From Reyranellaceae bacterium (GTDB lineage: Bacteria; Pseudomonadota; Alphaproteobacteria; Reyranellales; Reyranellaceae): a stretch of 64,000 bases of DNA. Shown one piece after another: positions 26,009 to 34,779 of the stretch; within the stretch, counting starts at the first letter, position 1; every line of letters starts with the position of its first letter. The notes under the pieces are model-generated. The model ran no database searches and was not told the origin of the DNA. It saw nothing but the letters and a program-made list of their open reading frames with translations. The stretch spans positions 40,129 to 104,128 of the forward strand of contig JALHMM010000011.1 of the NCBI GenBank assembly GCA_022844045.1. The letters run 5' to 3'. The position numbers were made by a program, and so were the translations under genes.

Positions 26009-26365
26009 ATGACGGTGATCAAGACTCCCTCCGGCCCTCTCGTCGTCGAGCCTGTCGACGAGGGCTGGGGGTCCATTGAATGGCTGATGGGCGAGCGGGT
26101 GTTCCCCGGCGTGCGCCACAGCGTGGCGCGCATCCTGGTGCGGCCCGGCGCCGAATCGCCGTGCGAGCGCCACGCCGGGACGACCGAGACGGCGGTGCTG
26201 CTGTCCGGCGAGATCACCTGCGTCATCGAGGGCAAGCCGCTCGAGCTATGGCCGGGCGACGTGGCGCTGATCCCGGCCGGTGCGCACCACTACCTGCGCA
26301 ATGATTCGCGCCAGGCGGCCACTGTGCTGCTGAGCTTCTCGGCCGGCTCCGTCGCCGCCGAGTAG
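26009..26365 (+). CDS. cupin-domain protein
   Basis: A 118-residue single cupin. The beta-barrel metal-site motifs read CERHAGTTETAVLLSGEITCVIEG in two pieces and LWPGDVALIPAGAHHYLRN, giving the expected His and Glu ligands and the final HH. It is probably a small metal-dependent sensor or enzyme, but no substrate can be inferred. It is convergent with the ankyrin-repeat gene, whose stop codon lies two bases away. It has no signal peptide. Confidence 0.82.
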   Translation: MTVIKTPSGPLVVEPVDEGWGSIEWLMGERVFPGVRHSVARILVRPGAESPCERHAGTTETAVLLSGEITCVIEGKPLELWPGDVALIPAGAHHYLRNDSRQAATVLLSFSAGSVAAE

Positions 26366-26367
26366 CC

Positions 26368-26937
26368 TCACTCCCTGCCGCCGGCGGCGCGCAGCATGCT
26401 GGCGATCGCTTGGCGGTTGCCGCGCATGGCATGGGACAGCGCCGTGCGGCCGGTGAAATCGGCGATGTTCGGGTCGGCCTTGCGCGCCAGCAGCGCGCGG
26501 ACGATCTCGGCCGCGCCGCGCCGCGCGGCGGCGATCAGGGCGGTTACGCCCTGGCGATCCTGCAGGTTGACGCGTGGATTGCGCGCCAGCAGCAACTGAG
26601 CCACGTCGATGTCGTCGCGCTCGGCCGCCCACATCAGGGCGGTGCGCTGATCGGCATCGACCCCGTCGACCGCCGCCCCGGCCTTCAGCAGCATGTCGAC
26701 GATCGCGAGATGCCCCCTGGACGCGGCGGTGATCAGCAGGGGCGTTCGCCGTTCGTCGACCTGGTTGGGGTTCTCGCCCTTCAGAAGGTCGCGCCGTACG
26801 GCTTCGACCTCGCCGCGCGCGACGTTGAAGATGATCCGCTTGTCGAACAGGCCTTGGGCCCGCGCGGTCGCGGTCAGCCCCAAGGCGCCGACGACCGCAC
26901 CCAACAAGCCTCGCCGAGGCACCTGCCGCATTGTCAT
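26368..26937 (-). CDS. ankyrin-repeat protein with export leader
   Basis: A 189-residue protein. The leader (RQVPRRGLLGAVVGALGLTATARA) has twin-arginine-type basic residues before a hydrophobic core, so export is likely. The body consists of about four ankyrin repeats, each with the motif TALMWAAERDDIDVAQLLLA or a variant (TPLLITAASRGHLAIVDMLL). ATG 26937 is chosen because an earlier in-frame start would precede the leader. It lies downstream of gshB on the same strand (82 bases) and may share its transcript. Partner proteins are unknown. Confidence 0.83.
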   Translation of the reverse strand: MTMRQVPRRGLLGAVVGALGLTATARAQGLFDKRIIFNVARGEVEAVRRDLLKGENPNQVDERRTPLLITAASRGHLAIVDMLLKAGAAVDGVDADQRTALMWAAERDDIDVAQLLLARNPRVNLQDRQGVTALIAAARRGAAEIVRALLARKADPNIADFTGRTALSHAMRGNRQAIASMLRAAGGRE

Positions 26938-27018
26938 TTCCACACCATCCGGGCGTCTTGTGGCGCCTCGGCCGCGGTAGATTGCCCGGGATCGCGGCGA
27001 TATCAAGGCCTATGCGGC

Positions 27019-27966
27019 TCAGCCGCGCCGCCGCCGGGCCTCGACCGCGTCCCAGATCCGCGCCTCCAGGCAGACCCCGTCGAAGCGGTTGATCTGCTGA
27101 AGGCCGGTCGGCGAGGTCACGTTGATCTCGGTCAGGAAGTCGCCGATCACGTCGATGCCGACGAACACCATGCCGCGGTCGCGCAGCGCCGGACCGATCG
27201 TGTCGCAGATCTGCTGGTCGCGCGCCGTCATGGTCGACTTGGTCGCCGTGCCGCCGACATGCATGTTGGAGCGCGCCTCGCCCTCGGCCGGCACGCGGTT
27301 GATCACGCCCACCGCCTCGCCGTCGATCAGGATGATGCGCTTGTCGCCCTTGCGGACCTCCGGCACGTAGCGCTGCGCGATGATCGGCTCGCGCGACATC
27401 TTGGTGAACATCTCGAGCAGCGAGGCAAGGTTCTCGTCGTCCGGCCGAACACGGAACACCCCGGCGCCGCCATTGCCGTAGAGCGGCTTGATGATGATGT
27501 CCTTGTGCACCTCGCGGAAGGCGCGGATCTGCGCCATGTCGCTGGAGATCAAGGTCGGCGGCATCACGCCCTCGAAGGTCGTGACGAACAATTTCTCCGG
27601 CGCGTTGCGCACCTCGCGCGGGTCGTTGACCACCAGGGTCGCCGGATGGATGCGCTCCAGCAGGTGCGTGGTGGTGATGTAAGCCATGTCGAAGGGCGGA
27701 TCCTGGCGCAGCCACACCACGTCGAAGCTCGCGAGGTCGATGATCTCGTGCGGCCCCAGCGTGTGGTGATTGCCCTTCTCGCGGCGCACCGACATGGTCT
27801 GCGCCCGCGCCTTGACCCTGCCGTCGAGGAAGAACAGATCGGCCGGCGTGTAGTGATAGACGACATGGCCGCGCTTCTGCGCCTCGAGCGCCAGCACGAA
27901 GGTCGAGTCGCCGTCGATGTCGACGCTCGACACATGGTCCATCTGGAACGCGACACGCAGAGCCAT
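27019..27966 (-). CDS. gshB: glutathione synthetase
   Basis: Adds glycine to gamma-glutamylcysteine with ATP, in the cytoplasm. At 315 residues it has the normal length. Signatures are [12 protein letters not shown] at the start, [20 protein letters not shown], the ATP-grasp Gly loop [11 protein letters not shown], and [22 protein letters not shown] followed by [20 protein letters not shown]. It follows the sirB1-like gene by 84 bases containing a hairpin repeat. The rsmI-yraN-gshB association is familiar in alphaproteobacteria. Confidence 0.96.
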   Translation of the reverse strand: MALRVAFQMDHVSSVDIDGDSTFVLALEAQKRGHVVYHYTPADLFFLDGRVKARAQTMSVRREKGNHHTLGPHEIIDLASFDVVWLRQDPPFDMAYITTTHLLERIHPATLVVNDPREVRNAPEKLFVTTFEGVMPPTLISSDMAQIRAFREVHKDIIIKPLYGNGGAGVFRVRPDDENLASLLEMFTKMSREPIIAQRYVPEVRKGDKRIILIDGEAVGVINRVPAEGEARSNMHVGGTATKSTMTARDQQICDTIGPALRDRGMVFVGIDVIGDFLTEINVTSPTGLQQINRFDGVCLEARIWDAVEARRRRG

Positions 27967-27980
27967 TGGGCTTCCCCCCT

Positions 27981-28046
27981 CATCCGCCCTTCGGGCACCT
28001 TCTCCCTCGGGGCCGTCCGCGGCCCCTGACCTTCGTGGGGAGAAGG
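27981..28046. repeat. REP-like palindromic element
   Basis: Between the sirB1-like gene and gshB lies CATCCGCCCTTCGGGCACC followed by a long hairpin. The outer stem is CCTTCTCCC (27998-28006) with GGGAGAAGG (28038-28046), and the inner stem is GGGGCCG (28009-28015) with CGGCCCC (28020-28026). The leading segment is shared with the elements at 46247 and 51198. It probably acts as a processing or attenuating structure between the two cotranscribed genes. Confidence 0.7.
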
Positions 28047-28050
28047 AAAG

Positions 28051-28905
28051 TCAGTTAAGGCGCCGGCGCAAGTCCCGCAAGTGATCGCTGGCTTGCCGCC
28101 GCGCCCGTTCATGCAGGGCGGCGCGTTCGGGGTCGGGATGCGGCGTGTTGGTGAGCGCGAGGAAACGGTCGTAGGCGCGGATCGCCGCGCCGACGCTCTC
28201 GGCGCGTTCGGCGATGGCGCCCATCTCGTACCAGAGCTCGGCGCGATCCGGCGCGATCGCCGTCATGCGCTCCATCACCGCCAGCGCGCCCGCGACATCG
28301 GCGGCGCGCAGCAGACGGCCCTTGCTGTTGTTCTCCAGGCGCAGCAGCACGTCGCGATCGTCGACGTCGGCGACGTGGTCGGGCGTTAGCTCGGCGTCCT
28401 GGCCGGCGGCCGATTTCAGCAGCGTGCGCAGCTCCGCCGGCGTGCGCGCGACGCCCTGGTCGAAAGGATCGACGATCTCCGCGCCGTGGCCGGCGTCGAT
28501 GCGCAGCAGGAAATGGCCGGGGAAGGACAGGCCGGCGGCACGCCAGCCCTGGGCCCGCGCGACATGCATCCAGATCACGCTCAGCGCCACCGGCAGGCCC
28601 TTGCGCCGGTCGATGACGCGCGCAAGGTCGGCGTTCTGCAGGTCGTCGTAGGTCTCGCGATCGCCGCGATAGCCATAGCTGACGGCGAGAACCTGGCGCA
28701 TCGCCTCGAGTGGCGGGCGGCGGCGGCGCACGAGATCGGCGACCTCCGCGACCAGCGTCGCGAGGTGCTGGCGGTAGGGATCGAGATCGAGGCCGGGTTG
28801 GCGCGCCGCCGAGAGCAGCAACGCCGCCTCGGCGATATCGACGGGGGAGTCCCGGGCGCAGAGCGCGCGCAAGCGGTCGAGCGTCTGCGTGCGGGCTTCA
28901 GTCAT
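28051..28905 (-). CDS. SirB1-like transglutaminase-fold protein with TPR tail
   Basis: A 284-residue cytoplasmic protein. The core (residues 75-180) is the SirB1 transglutaminase-like domain with YDDLQNADLARVIDRRKGLPVALSVIW, GWRAAGLSFPGHFLLRID and GAEIVDPFDQG. In this family the classical catalytic Cys is absent, so enzymatic activity is doubtful. The C-terminal part (RAADVAGALAVMERMTAIAPDRAELWYEMGAIAER) has TPR-like helices. Its start follows the yraN stop by four bases, indicating one operon. The function is not established. Confidence 0.82.
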   Translation of the reverse strand: MTEARTQTLDRLRALCARDSPVDIAEAALLLSAARQPGLDLDPYRQHLATLVAEVADLVRRRRPPLEAMRQVLAVSYGYRGDRETYDDLQNADLARVIDRRKGLPVALSVIWMHVARAQGWRAAGLSFPGHFLLRIDAGHGAEIVDPFDQGVARTPAELRTLLKSAAGQDAELTPDHVADVDDRDVLLRLENNSKGRLLRAADVAGALAVMERMTAIAPDRAELWYEMGAIAERAESVGAAIRAYDRFLALTNTPHPDPERAALHERARRQASDHLRDLRRRLN

Positions 28906-28909
28906 TCCC

Positions 28910-29290
28910 TCATCCGTTCGTCGGCCGCCAGACGTCGGTCATGTGCCTGGGCCAGCCGCTCGGCGTGACCAGCATGGCGTCGAAACGCCAGGCGCAGTCG
29001 AGCAGCGCGGGATGGCGCGCGGCGAACGCCTCGGCCGCGCGAGCGATGCGCCGAAGCTGGGATTCTGTCAAGGCGAAGGCCGCCTGGTCGTGCGTCGCGC
29101 GCGCCTTGACCTCGACGAAGGCGACGACGCCGCCACGGCGCGCGACGATGTCGATCTCGCCCGCCGGCGAGCGGAAGCGCCGCGCCAGCACGCGATAGCC
29201 GGTGAGCCGCAACCGCCACACGCAGCGCATCTCGGCCCAGCGGCCGAATCGATCGGCGGCGACGCGCTGTGATTGCGGCGGCGGCTTCAT
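28910..29290 (-). CDS. yraN: YraN/UPF0102 family nuclease-fold protein
   Basis: A 126-residue protein of the UPF0102 family. The endonuclease-like core is GRWAEMRCVWRLRLTGYRVLARRFRSP, then AGEIDIVARRGGVVAFVEVKAR with the E..D..E-K pattern of PD-(D/E)xK nucleases. Its role is unknown; relatives often sit with rsmI and lpoA, as here. It follows rsmI by 19 bases and precedes the sirB1-like gene by four. Confidence 0.9.
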   Translation of the reverse strand: MKPPPQSQRVAADRFGRWAEMRCVWRLRLTGYRVLARRFRSPAGEIDIVARRGGVVAFVEVKARATHDQAAFALTESQLRRIARAAEAFAARHPALLDCAWRFDAMLVTPSGWPRHMTDVWRPTNG

Positions 29291-29309
29291 GGACTGCAGG
29301 TCGCGCCGC

Positions 29310-30206
29310 TCATGGTCCGGCTTCTGTCCGCTTCAGCTCGAGCGCCCGCGCATAAACCTCGCGGCGCGGCCGACCGAAACGCGCGGCGACTTCGGCCGCC
29401 GCTTCCTTGACGCTGGCGCCGGCCATCGCGGTGCGCAGCGCCGTGTCGATGTCCTCGCCGCTGATCGCGGCGGCGTTGGCGTCGGGCGGCCCGACCACGA
29501 TCACGATCTCGCCGCGCGGCGGGCCCTCGGCGCGGTAGTGCGCGGCGAGCTGGTCGAGCGGGCCGCGGCGCGCTTCCTCGAAGCGCTTGGTGAGCTCGCG
29601 CGTGACGGCGGTCGGTCGGGCGCCCAGCAGCGCGGCGAGGTCCTCGAGGGACTCGACGAGGCGATGCGGGGCTTCAAAGAGCAACAGCGTCGCGTCAACT
29701 GCGGCCAACGACGAGATTGCGCGCCGGCGTTCGGTCGCCTTGGCGGGCAGGAAGCCGGCGAACAAGAAACGGTCACTGGGCAGGCCGGACAGCGCCAGGG
29801 CCGCCAGCGGCGCCGACGGGCCGGGCACGATCGTGACGGGATGGCCGGCATCGATGGTCGCGCGCACGACGCGGTAGCCGGGATCGGAAACCGTCGGCAT
29901 GCCGGCGTCGGAGATCAGCGCCACAACCTTGCCGTCTTCCAGCGCCGCAATGATGGTGCGCGCCGCCTCGGCCTCGTTGTGGTCGTGGCAGGCCAGCAGC
30001 GGGGCGGCGATGCCGAATCCCCGCAGGAACGGGCGCGACACGCGGGTGTCCTCGCAGGCGATCAGGTCGGCGCCGCGCAGCGTATCGAGCGCGCGCAACG
30101 TTATGTCGCGGACATTGCCGATCGGCGTGCCGACGACGTACAGACCGGGCTGCGGTTTACTTGGCGGGGCCGCGTCGGTAGCGTCTGGTACCGTCGTCGG
30201 CTGCAT
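29310..30206 (-). CDS. rsmI: 16S rRNA (cytidine1402-2'-O)-methyltransferase
   Basis: Methylates the ribose of C1402 in 16S rRNA using SAM. The 298-residue product contains the family signature LYVVGTPIGNVRDITLRAL near residue 25, LIACEDTRVSRPFL, ALISDAGMPTVSDPGYRVV and GPSAPLAALALSGLPSDRFLFAGF. An alanine-rich C-terminal extension follows (ASVKEAAAEVAARFGRPRREV). The start ATG lies only 14 bases from that of the divergent lpoA-like gene, so the promoter of each must overlap the other gene's 5' end. Confidence 0.96.
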   Translation of the reverse strand: MQPTTVPDATDAAPPSKPQPGLYVVGTPIGNVRDITLRALDTLRGADLIACEDTRVSRPFLRGFGIAAPLLACHDHNEAEAARTIIAALEDGKVVALISDAGMPTVSDPGYRVVRATIDAGHPVTIVPGPSAPLAALALSGLPSDRFLFAGFLPAKATERRRAISSLAAVDATLLLFEAPHRLVESLEDLAALLGARPTAVTRELTKRFEEARRGPLDQLAAHYRAEGPPRGEIVIVVGPPDANAAAISGEDIDTALRTAMAGASVKEAAAEVAARFGRPRREVYARALELKRTEAGP

Positions 30207-30220
30207 CGAGGAGGCCTTTC

Positions 30221-31450
30221 ATGTCGCATTCGGTCGGGGCGGCGCCACGCCGACGAGTCCTTACCCTGTTGACGGGCGCGGCGATGGCGATGATCGCCTT
30301 GGCCGGCTGCGAGACCAAGCCGAAACCGACCACCCAGGCACCGCCGTCGGTCGCGGTGGCGCCGCCGCCGTCGCCCATTCCGCCCACCCCGATCGCGCCC
30401 TCGGTGACGCCTAGCGGCAAACCCAAGATCGCCTTGCTGCTGCCGCTGACCGGTCGCTCGCGCGAGATCGGCCAGGCGTTGCAGGACGCCGCCGAGCTGG
30501 CGCTCTTCGATGGCGCCGGCAAGGATATCGCGCTGGTGCCGATCGATACCGGCGACACGCCGGACGGCGCCGTGGCGGCCACCGAGCGCGCCATTCGCGA
30601 AGGCGCCAATCTGATCCTCGGGCCGCTGTTCAGTGCATCCGCCGCCGTCGCCGGCCCGGTCGCCAAGCAGGCCAATCTGGAGATGATCAGCTTCTCCAAT
30701 GACGAAGGCACGGCGCAGCCTGGGCTCTATGTCATGGGGCTGGCGGTCGATTCGCAGGTGCGGCGTGTCGTCGACTATGCACAGCGCAAGGGCGTGAAGC
30801 GCGTCGTGGCGCTGGCGCCGGGTACCGCCTATGGCGGGCAGGCGATGCAAGCGCTGCGCGACGCGGCCCAGCGCGCGAATATCAGTGTCGGTGCCAGCGA
30901 GACCGTCCCGGCGACCGGCGACTCCGATGCGCCGGTCAAGCGCGTGCTGGCGGCGGTTGGTACCGATGGCTCGACCACCGCGCTGTTCGTTCCCATCGGC
31001 GCGCCGCGCGTGAGCGCGGTGGCCGCGTCGCTGGCCGAAGCCGACGTCGCGTCGCGCAAGGTGCAGCTGATCGGCACCGGCGTATGGGATGTGGCCGGCA
31101 TCGGCAGCGACAAGGCGCTGGTCGGCGCCTGGTTCGCCGGCCCCGATCCGGCGCGCCGCGCCGCCTTCGAGCGCAAGTTCCAGGGCGTGCACGGCAAGGC
31201 GCCGCCGCGCATCGCTACCCTGGCCTACGATGCGGTGATGCTGGCGGCGCAGCTGGCGAGGTTGAGGGCGGGCGGCGATTTCTCGGCCGGCGCGATCACC
31301 GACGGTGGCGGCTACAACGGCCTCGACGGCCGCTACCGCTTCCGTACCGATGGCCGCGTCGAGCGTTCGCTGCCGATCCTCGAGATCGAGGGTGACCGCC
31401 TGAAAGTGATCGATCCGGCGCCCGGCGTCTTCACGTCGGTGGTCAACTGA
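30221..31450 (+). CDS. penicillin-binding-protein activator, LpoA-like lipoprotein
   Basis: A 409-residue lipoprotein: basic residues 10-12, a hydrophobic leader and the lipobox ALAGC with Cys30. A Pro-rich linker (PPPSPIPPTPIAP) leads into a periplasmic-binding-protein fold (KIALLLPLTGRSREIGQALQDAAEL, DTPDGAVAATERAIREGANLILGPLFSAS). It resembles the C-terminal domain of LpoA, which activates PBP1A, and also branched-chain amino acid binding proteins. The divergent pairing with rsmI favours LpoA. It lacks the N-terminal helical domain of enterobacterial LpoA. Confidence 0.83.
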   Translation: MSHSVGAAPRRRVLTLLTGAAMAMIALAGCETKPKPTTQAPPSVAVAPPPSPIPPTPIAPSVTPSGKPKIALLLPLTGRSREIGQALQDAAELALFDGAGKDIALVPIDTGDTPDGAVAATERAIREGANLILGPLFSASAAVAGPVAKQANLEMISFSNDEGTAQPGLYVMGLAVDSQVRRVVDYAQRKGVKRVVALAPGTAYGGQAMQALRDAAQRANISVGASETVPATGDSDAPVKRVLAAVGTDGSTTALFVPIGAPRVSAVAASLAEADVASRKVQLIGTGVWDVAGIGSDKALVGAWFAGPDPARRAAFERKFQGVHGKAPPRIATLAYDAVMLAAQLARLRAGGDFSAGAITDGGGYNGLDGRYRFRTDGRVERSLPILEIEGDRLKVIDPAPGVFTSVVN

Positions 31451-31457
31451 GGCGGCG

Positions 31458-32105
31458 ATGTTCGATCCGCAACTGCTCTGGCTCTACGCCGGCGCCGCCG
31501 CGCTGCTGATCCTGACGCCCGGCCCCGACACCTTCCTGGTCGCCGCCACCAGCGCCGCCGACGGGGCGAGGGCCGGCGTGTTGGCATCGCTGGGCGTCTT
31601 CGTCGGTTGCCTGATCCACATCCTGCTGGTGGCGGTCGGCGTGTCGGCGCTGATCGCTGCGACGCCCTGGGCGTTCGACGCCATCAAGATCGCCGGCGCG
31701 ATCTATCTCGTGTGGATCGGCCTGCAAGCGCTGCGATCAGCCTGGCGCGGCTATGGCGGTGAGGCGTCGCAGACCGTGGCACGCGACCGCAGCAGCGCCT
31801 GGGCGTTGTTCCTGCGCGGGGCGCTGACCAACGCGCTCAACCCCAAGGTGGCGGTGTTTTTCATCGCCTTCCTGCCGCAGTTCGTCGACCCCTCGCGCGG
31901 TCACGTCGTGGCGCAATTCATTGTGCTGGGGCTGATCTTCAATGTGCCGGGCACACTCTACCTGATGGCGTTGGCGCTGATCAGCGGCCGGGCCACCTCG
32001 GCGCTGCGCCGCCAACCGTGGGTGCGCCGTGCCCTGGATGCGCTTACCGGCCTGTTCTTCATCGGCCTCGCCGCCCACCTTGCTCGCACTCAGGCCAAAG
32101 GTTAG
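31458..32105 (+). CDS. LysE/RhtB-family exporter
   Basis: A 215-residue inner-membrane protein with about six membrane segments. The N-terminal signature LILTPGPDTFLVAATSAADGARAGVLA matches the LysE/RhtB family, as do GALTNALNPKVAVFFIAFLPQFV in the middle and the final ALTGLFFIGLAAHLARTQ. Such proteins export amino acids or their derivatives; the substrate is not readable. It starts seven bases after the lpoA-like stop, so the two may share a transcript. Confidence 0.9.
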   Translation: MFDPQLLWLYAGAAALLILTPGPDTFLVAATSAADGARAGVLASLGVFVGCLIHILLVAVGVSALIAATPWAFDAIKIAGAIYLVWIGLQALRSAWRGYGGEASQTVARDRSSAWALFLRGALTNALNPKVAVFFIAFLPQFVDPSRGHVVAQFIVLGLIFNVPGTLYLMALALISGRATSALRRQPWVRRALDALTGLFFIGLAAHLARTQAKG

Positions 32106-32522
32106 GCGTGATTCCAATGGATTAAGACATTTTCCTCACTTGCCACGTCGTGCGGCCTTTGATACCGTCGAGTCACTGCGGTTTCGCACGTCCGGCGGCC
32201 GTTTCTCCTCCGTCCGCCGGTCGATTCGCCGGCCGATATCCCCCGATCGGCCGGACGGGGCCAAAAGCCGCCAAGAACGAGCCTTAATGAAGGCCGATGC
32301 ATGGGCGCACAGCGGCGCGGCGTGGAAGTAGTCTTCGTATCGCGACGAACACTTCCACGTTTATTTTCTCCCGCGACGCTGTCGCCCATCATCGGCAAGC
32401 ATGGCGCGCTGCCTCTATCGCGCCGGCCAAGTCCGTATCGTCGTCGACAACGCGCGCGGGATCGGTATCGTGCCGCCCGAGCAGCCGGTCCGCCGGGCGC
32501 GCGGCGCTGCCGGAGGCCGGCG
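32106..32522 (+). other. intergenic region with candidate small transcript
   Basis: The 417 bases between the LysE-type gene and the HIT gene hold no convincing reading frame. Near the left end CTTGCC and GATACC are 16 bases apart, a weak promoter-like pair. GC-rich inverted stretches follow (32220-32280), and the region contains a strong terminator-like hairpin at 32321. Either the hairpin ends the LysE transcript over 200 bases downstream or a small RNA is made here. The remainder to 32522 contains no other signal I can support. Confidence 0.4.
32321..32367 (+). terminator. strong intrinsic terminator
   Basis: CGTGGAAGT (32321-32329) pairs perfectly with ACTTCCACG (32351-32359). Inside, TTCGT (32334-32338) pairs with ACGAA (32345-32349). 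The stem is followed directly by TTTATTTT (32360-32367). The position is 216 bases after the LysE-type gene and 155 before the HIT gene. Confidence 0.82.
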
Positions 32523-32903
32523 ATGACCTATGATCGCAACAACATCTTCGCGCGCATCCTGCGCGGCGAATTGCCGTGCCGGAAGGTCTACGAGGACGAA
32601 TTCGCGCTCGCCTTCCACGACATCAACCCGCTGGCACCGGTGCACGTGCTCGTGATCCCCAAGGGCGAGTATGTGTCGAACGTCGACTTCGCCGCCTCGG
32701 CGCCGGATGAGATGGTGGTCGGCTTCTGGCGCGCCGTCGGCGCCACGGCCCGGGAACTGGGGCTCGATCCGCTCGGCTATCGCATTGTCGCCAATCATGG
32801 CCCCAATGGCGGCCAAATCGTCTTCCACTTTCACGTCCACATTTTCGGCGGTCGCCAGATGAGCCACCGTATGGGCAACATGCCGCGACCGAACGAGAGC
32901 TAG
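32523..32903 (+). CDS. HIT-family nucleotide hydrolase/transferase
   Basis: A 126-residue Hint-type protein. The catalytic triad motif is HFHVHIFGG near the C-terminus. Other marks are IFARILRGELPCRKVYEDEFALAF at the start and HVLVIPKGEYVSNV in the middle. Family members cleave AMP from lysyl- or other adenylates. ATG 32523 is chosen because the earlier in-frame extension is arginine-rich and unlike the family. It lies downstream of the terminator, so it has its own promoter. Confidence 0.93.
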   Translation: MTYDRNNIFARILRGELPCRKVYEDEFALAFHDINPLAPVHVLVIPKGEYVSNVDFAASAPDEMVVGFWRAVGATARELGLDPLGYRIVANHGPNGGQIVFHFHVHIFGGRQMSHRMGNMPRPNES

Positions 32904-32943
32904 CGTCTTCCGAGCCAACCTCTTCACGCCTGCGGAGCTTTCC

Positions 32944-33561
32944 ATGCGCCTTTTCGCCCGCCTCGCTTCGGCCGCCGCCCTCGCGCTCGTCGCCTCGACG
33001 GCCTCGGCGCAGGTGCCGCTGCCATTCCCGACCGTCGACTTCCTGCTCGAAGGCCGCATCATGACCGCGCAGGCCGGCCCGGCGCAGGGCCTGACCACGG
33101 TCATGCGTCACAAGGACGGCAAGCTGCGTATGGATGTCGACAATATGGGCATGAAGGGCTTCATGCTGTTCGCGCGCGACGGCAAGACCGCGACAATGGT
33201 GATGGAGCCGTCACCGGGCATGAAGGTCGCCATGGAGATCGATCTTGCCCAGGCCACCGCCAGCGCCACGAATGCCGGCCCGATCGACATATGGAACATG
33301 AAGGGTATGCGCGTCGGCACCGACCGCATCCTGGGCGAGTCCTGCGACTGGTGGCAGGCCGAGCACAACGGCCAGAAGTCCAAGGTTTGCGCCACGCCCG
33401 ACGGCATCCCGCTGAAGGCCGTCGACCCCCAGACCAATCAGACTGTTTGGGAGGGCGTGCGTGTGGAACGGCGCACCCAGGACGCGGCGCTGTTCGTCGT
33501 GCCGCCCGATGCCCAGCGCATGCAGATGCCGAACATGCCGGGCATGCCGCGCCGGCAGTGA
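32944..33561 (+). CDS. exported DUF4412-like protein
   Basis: A 205-residue protein with a Sec signal peptide (LFARLASAAALALVASTASA, cleavage before QVPLP). The mature region is Met-rich (KGFMLFARDG, NMKGMRVGT, MQMPNMPGMP) and has the repeated small beta-strand pattern seen in DUF4412 proteins (MRHKDGKLRMDVDN, ILGESCDWWQAEHNGQKSKVCAT). Two cysteines in the latter part could form a disulfide. The many methionines are compatible with metal binding or oxidant scavenging, but this is a guess. No enzymatic motif is seen. Confidence 0.65.
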   Translation: MRLFARLASAAALALVASTASAQVPLPFPTVDFLLEGRIMTAQAGPAQGLTTVMRHKDGKLRMDVDNMGMKGFMLFARDGKTATMVMEPSPGMKVAMEIDLAQATASATNAGPIDIWNMKGMRVGTDRILGESCDWWQAEHNGQKSKVCATPDGIPLKAVDPQTNQTVWEGVRVERRTQDAALFVVPPDAQRMQMPNMPGMPRRQ

Positions 33562-33619
33562 TCGATATCGCCGCAAGGTGCGGATAGCGGCGCTGGCGGC
33601 GGTGTCCTAATTCTGGAGC

Positions 33620-34777
33620 ATGAGCGACACCGTCCCCATGGCCCAGGCCATCACCACCGCGCGCCCGTCGACCGTTTCGGTGCTGGCGTTCCCCGACACC
33701 AAGCGCGGCATGCCCGACGCCGAGGCGGCGTGGCGCGCCGTGCAGGCGCGCGATCGCGCCTTCAATGGCCGCTTCTTCTTTTCAGTGAAGTCGACCGGCG
33801 TGTATTGCCTGCCGTCCTGCGCCGCGCGTCCGCCGCTGCGCAAGAACGTCGACTTCCACGCGAGCTGCGAGGCCGCCGAGGCCGCCGGCTTCCGTGCTTG
33901 CAAGCGGTGCCGGCCACGCGACTGGCAACAGGAAGCGGGGCTGAGCCGCGCCGTCGCCCAGGCCTGCAAGCTGCTCGACGCCGAGACCGAGGACCGGCCG
34001 TCGCTGGAGCGTATCGCGCGCCAGGTCGGGCTGACCGGCTCGACCTTGACGCGGCGCTTCCAGCGCGAGCTGGGCGTGGCGCCGCGCGACTGGCTGGCGG
34101 CGCGCAAGACCAGCCGCTTCAAGGCGGCGCTCAAGGCGGGCGACAACGTCACCTCGGCGCTCTATGGCGCGGGCTATGGCTCCTCCAGCCGGGTCTACGA
34201 AAAGTCCGATCAGGTGCTGGGCATGACACCCGCGACCTATCGCAAGGGTGGCGCCGGCGCGCGTATCGCCTGGACGACGATCGACAGCGACTATGGCCGC
34301 GTGCTGGTCGCCGCGACCGCCAAGGGCATCGCTGGGGTGCACCTGGGCGACGATGACGCGGCGCTGCTCGCCGATCTGCGCGAGGACTTTCCAGCGGCCG
34401 AGATCGTGCCCGACACCGGCGCGCTGACGCCCCGGGTCAAGGCCGTGCTGGCGCGTCTCGAGGGCCGCAAGCCGACCGCGATCGACGCGCCCGACGTGCC
34501 GCTCGACATCGTTGGCACGGCGTTCCAGTGGCGCGTGTGGAAGGCGCTGACCGAGATCCCCTCAGGCGAGACCGCGACCTATGGCGAGATCGCCCGGCGC
34601 ATCGGCGAGCCCGGTGCGGCGCGCGCGGTGGGCCGCGCCTGCGCCACCAACCCGGTGGCGCTGGTGGTGCCCTGCCATCGCGCCGTGGGATCGAGCGGCG
34701 CGCTGACCGGCTATCGCTGGGGCGTCGAGCGCAAGAAGCGCATCCTGGCGAGCGAGAAACAGCGCGCCGTCGGCTGA
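33620..34777 (+). CDS. ada: Ada-type DNA-alkylation response protein (methyltransferase and regulator)
   Basis: A 385-residue protein with three parts. Residues 30-100 form the N-terminal zinc domain that takes methyl groups from DNA phosphotriesters (TGVYCLPSC and RACKRCRPRD hold the four Cys). Next is an AraC-type helix-turn-helix (LERIARQVGLTGSTLTRRFQRELG). The C-terminal O6-alkylguanine methyltransferase carries the acceptor Cys in VVPCHRAVGSSGALTGYRWG. It is likely to activate its own regulon when methylated. The start ATG at 33620 lacks a clear ribosome site. Confidence 0.95.
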   Translation: MSDTVPMAQAITTARPSTVSVLAFPDTKRGMPDAEAAWRAVQARDRAFNGRFFFSVKSTGVYCLPSCAARPPLRKNVDFHASCEAAEAAGFRACKRCRPRDWQQEAGLSRAVAQACKLLDAETEDRPSLERIARQVGLTGSTLTRRFQRELGVAPRDWLAARKTSRFKAALKAGDNVTSALYGAGYGSSSRVYEKSDQVLGMTPATYRKGGAGARIAWTTIDSDYGRVLVAATAKGIAGVHLGDDDAALLADLREDFPAAEIVPDTGALTPRVKAVLARLEGRKPTAIDAPDVPLDIVGTAFQWRVWKALTEIPSGETATYGEIARRIGEPGAARAVGRACATNPVALVVPCHRAVGSSGALTGYRWGVERKKRILASEKQRAVG

Positions 34778-34779
34778 CC

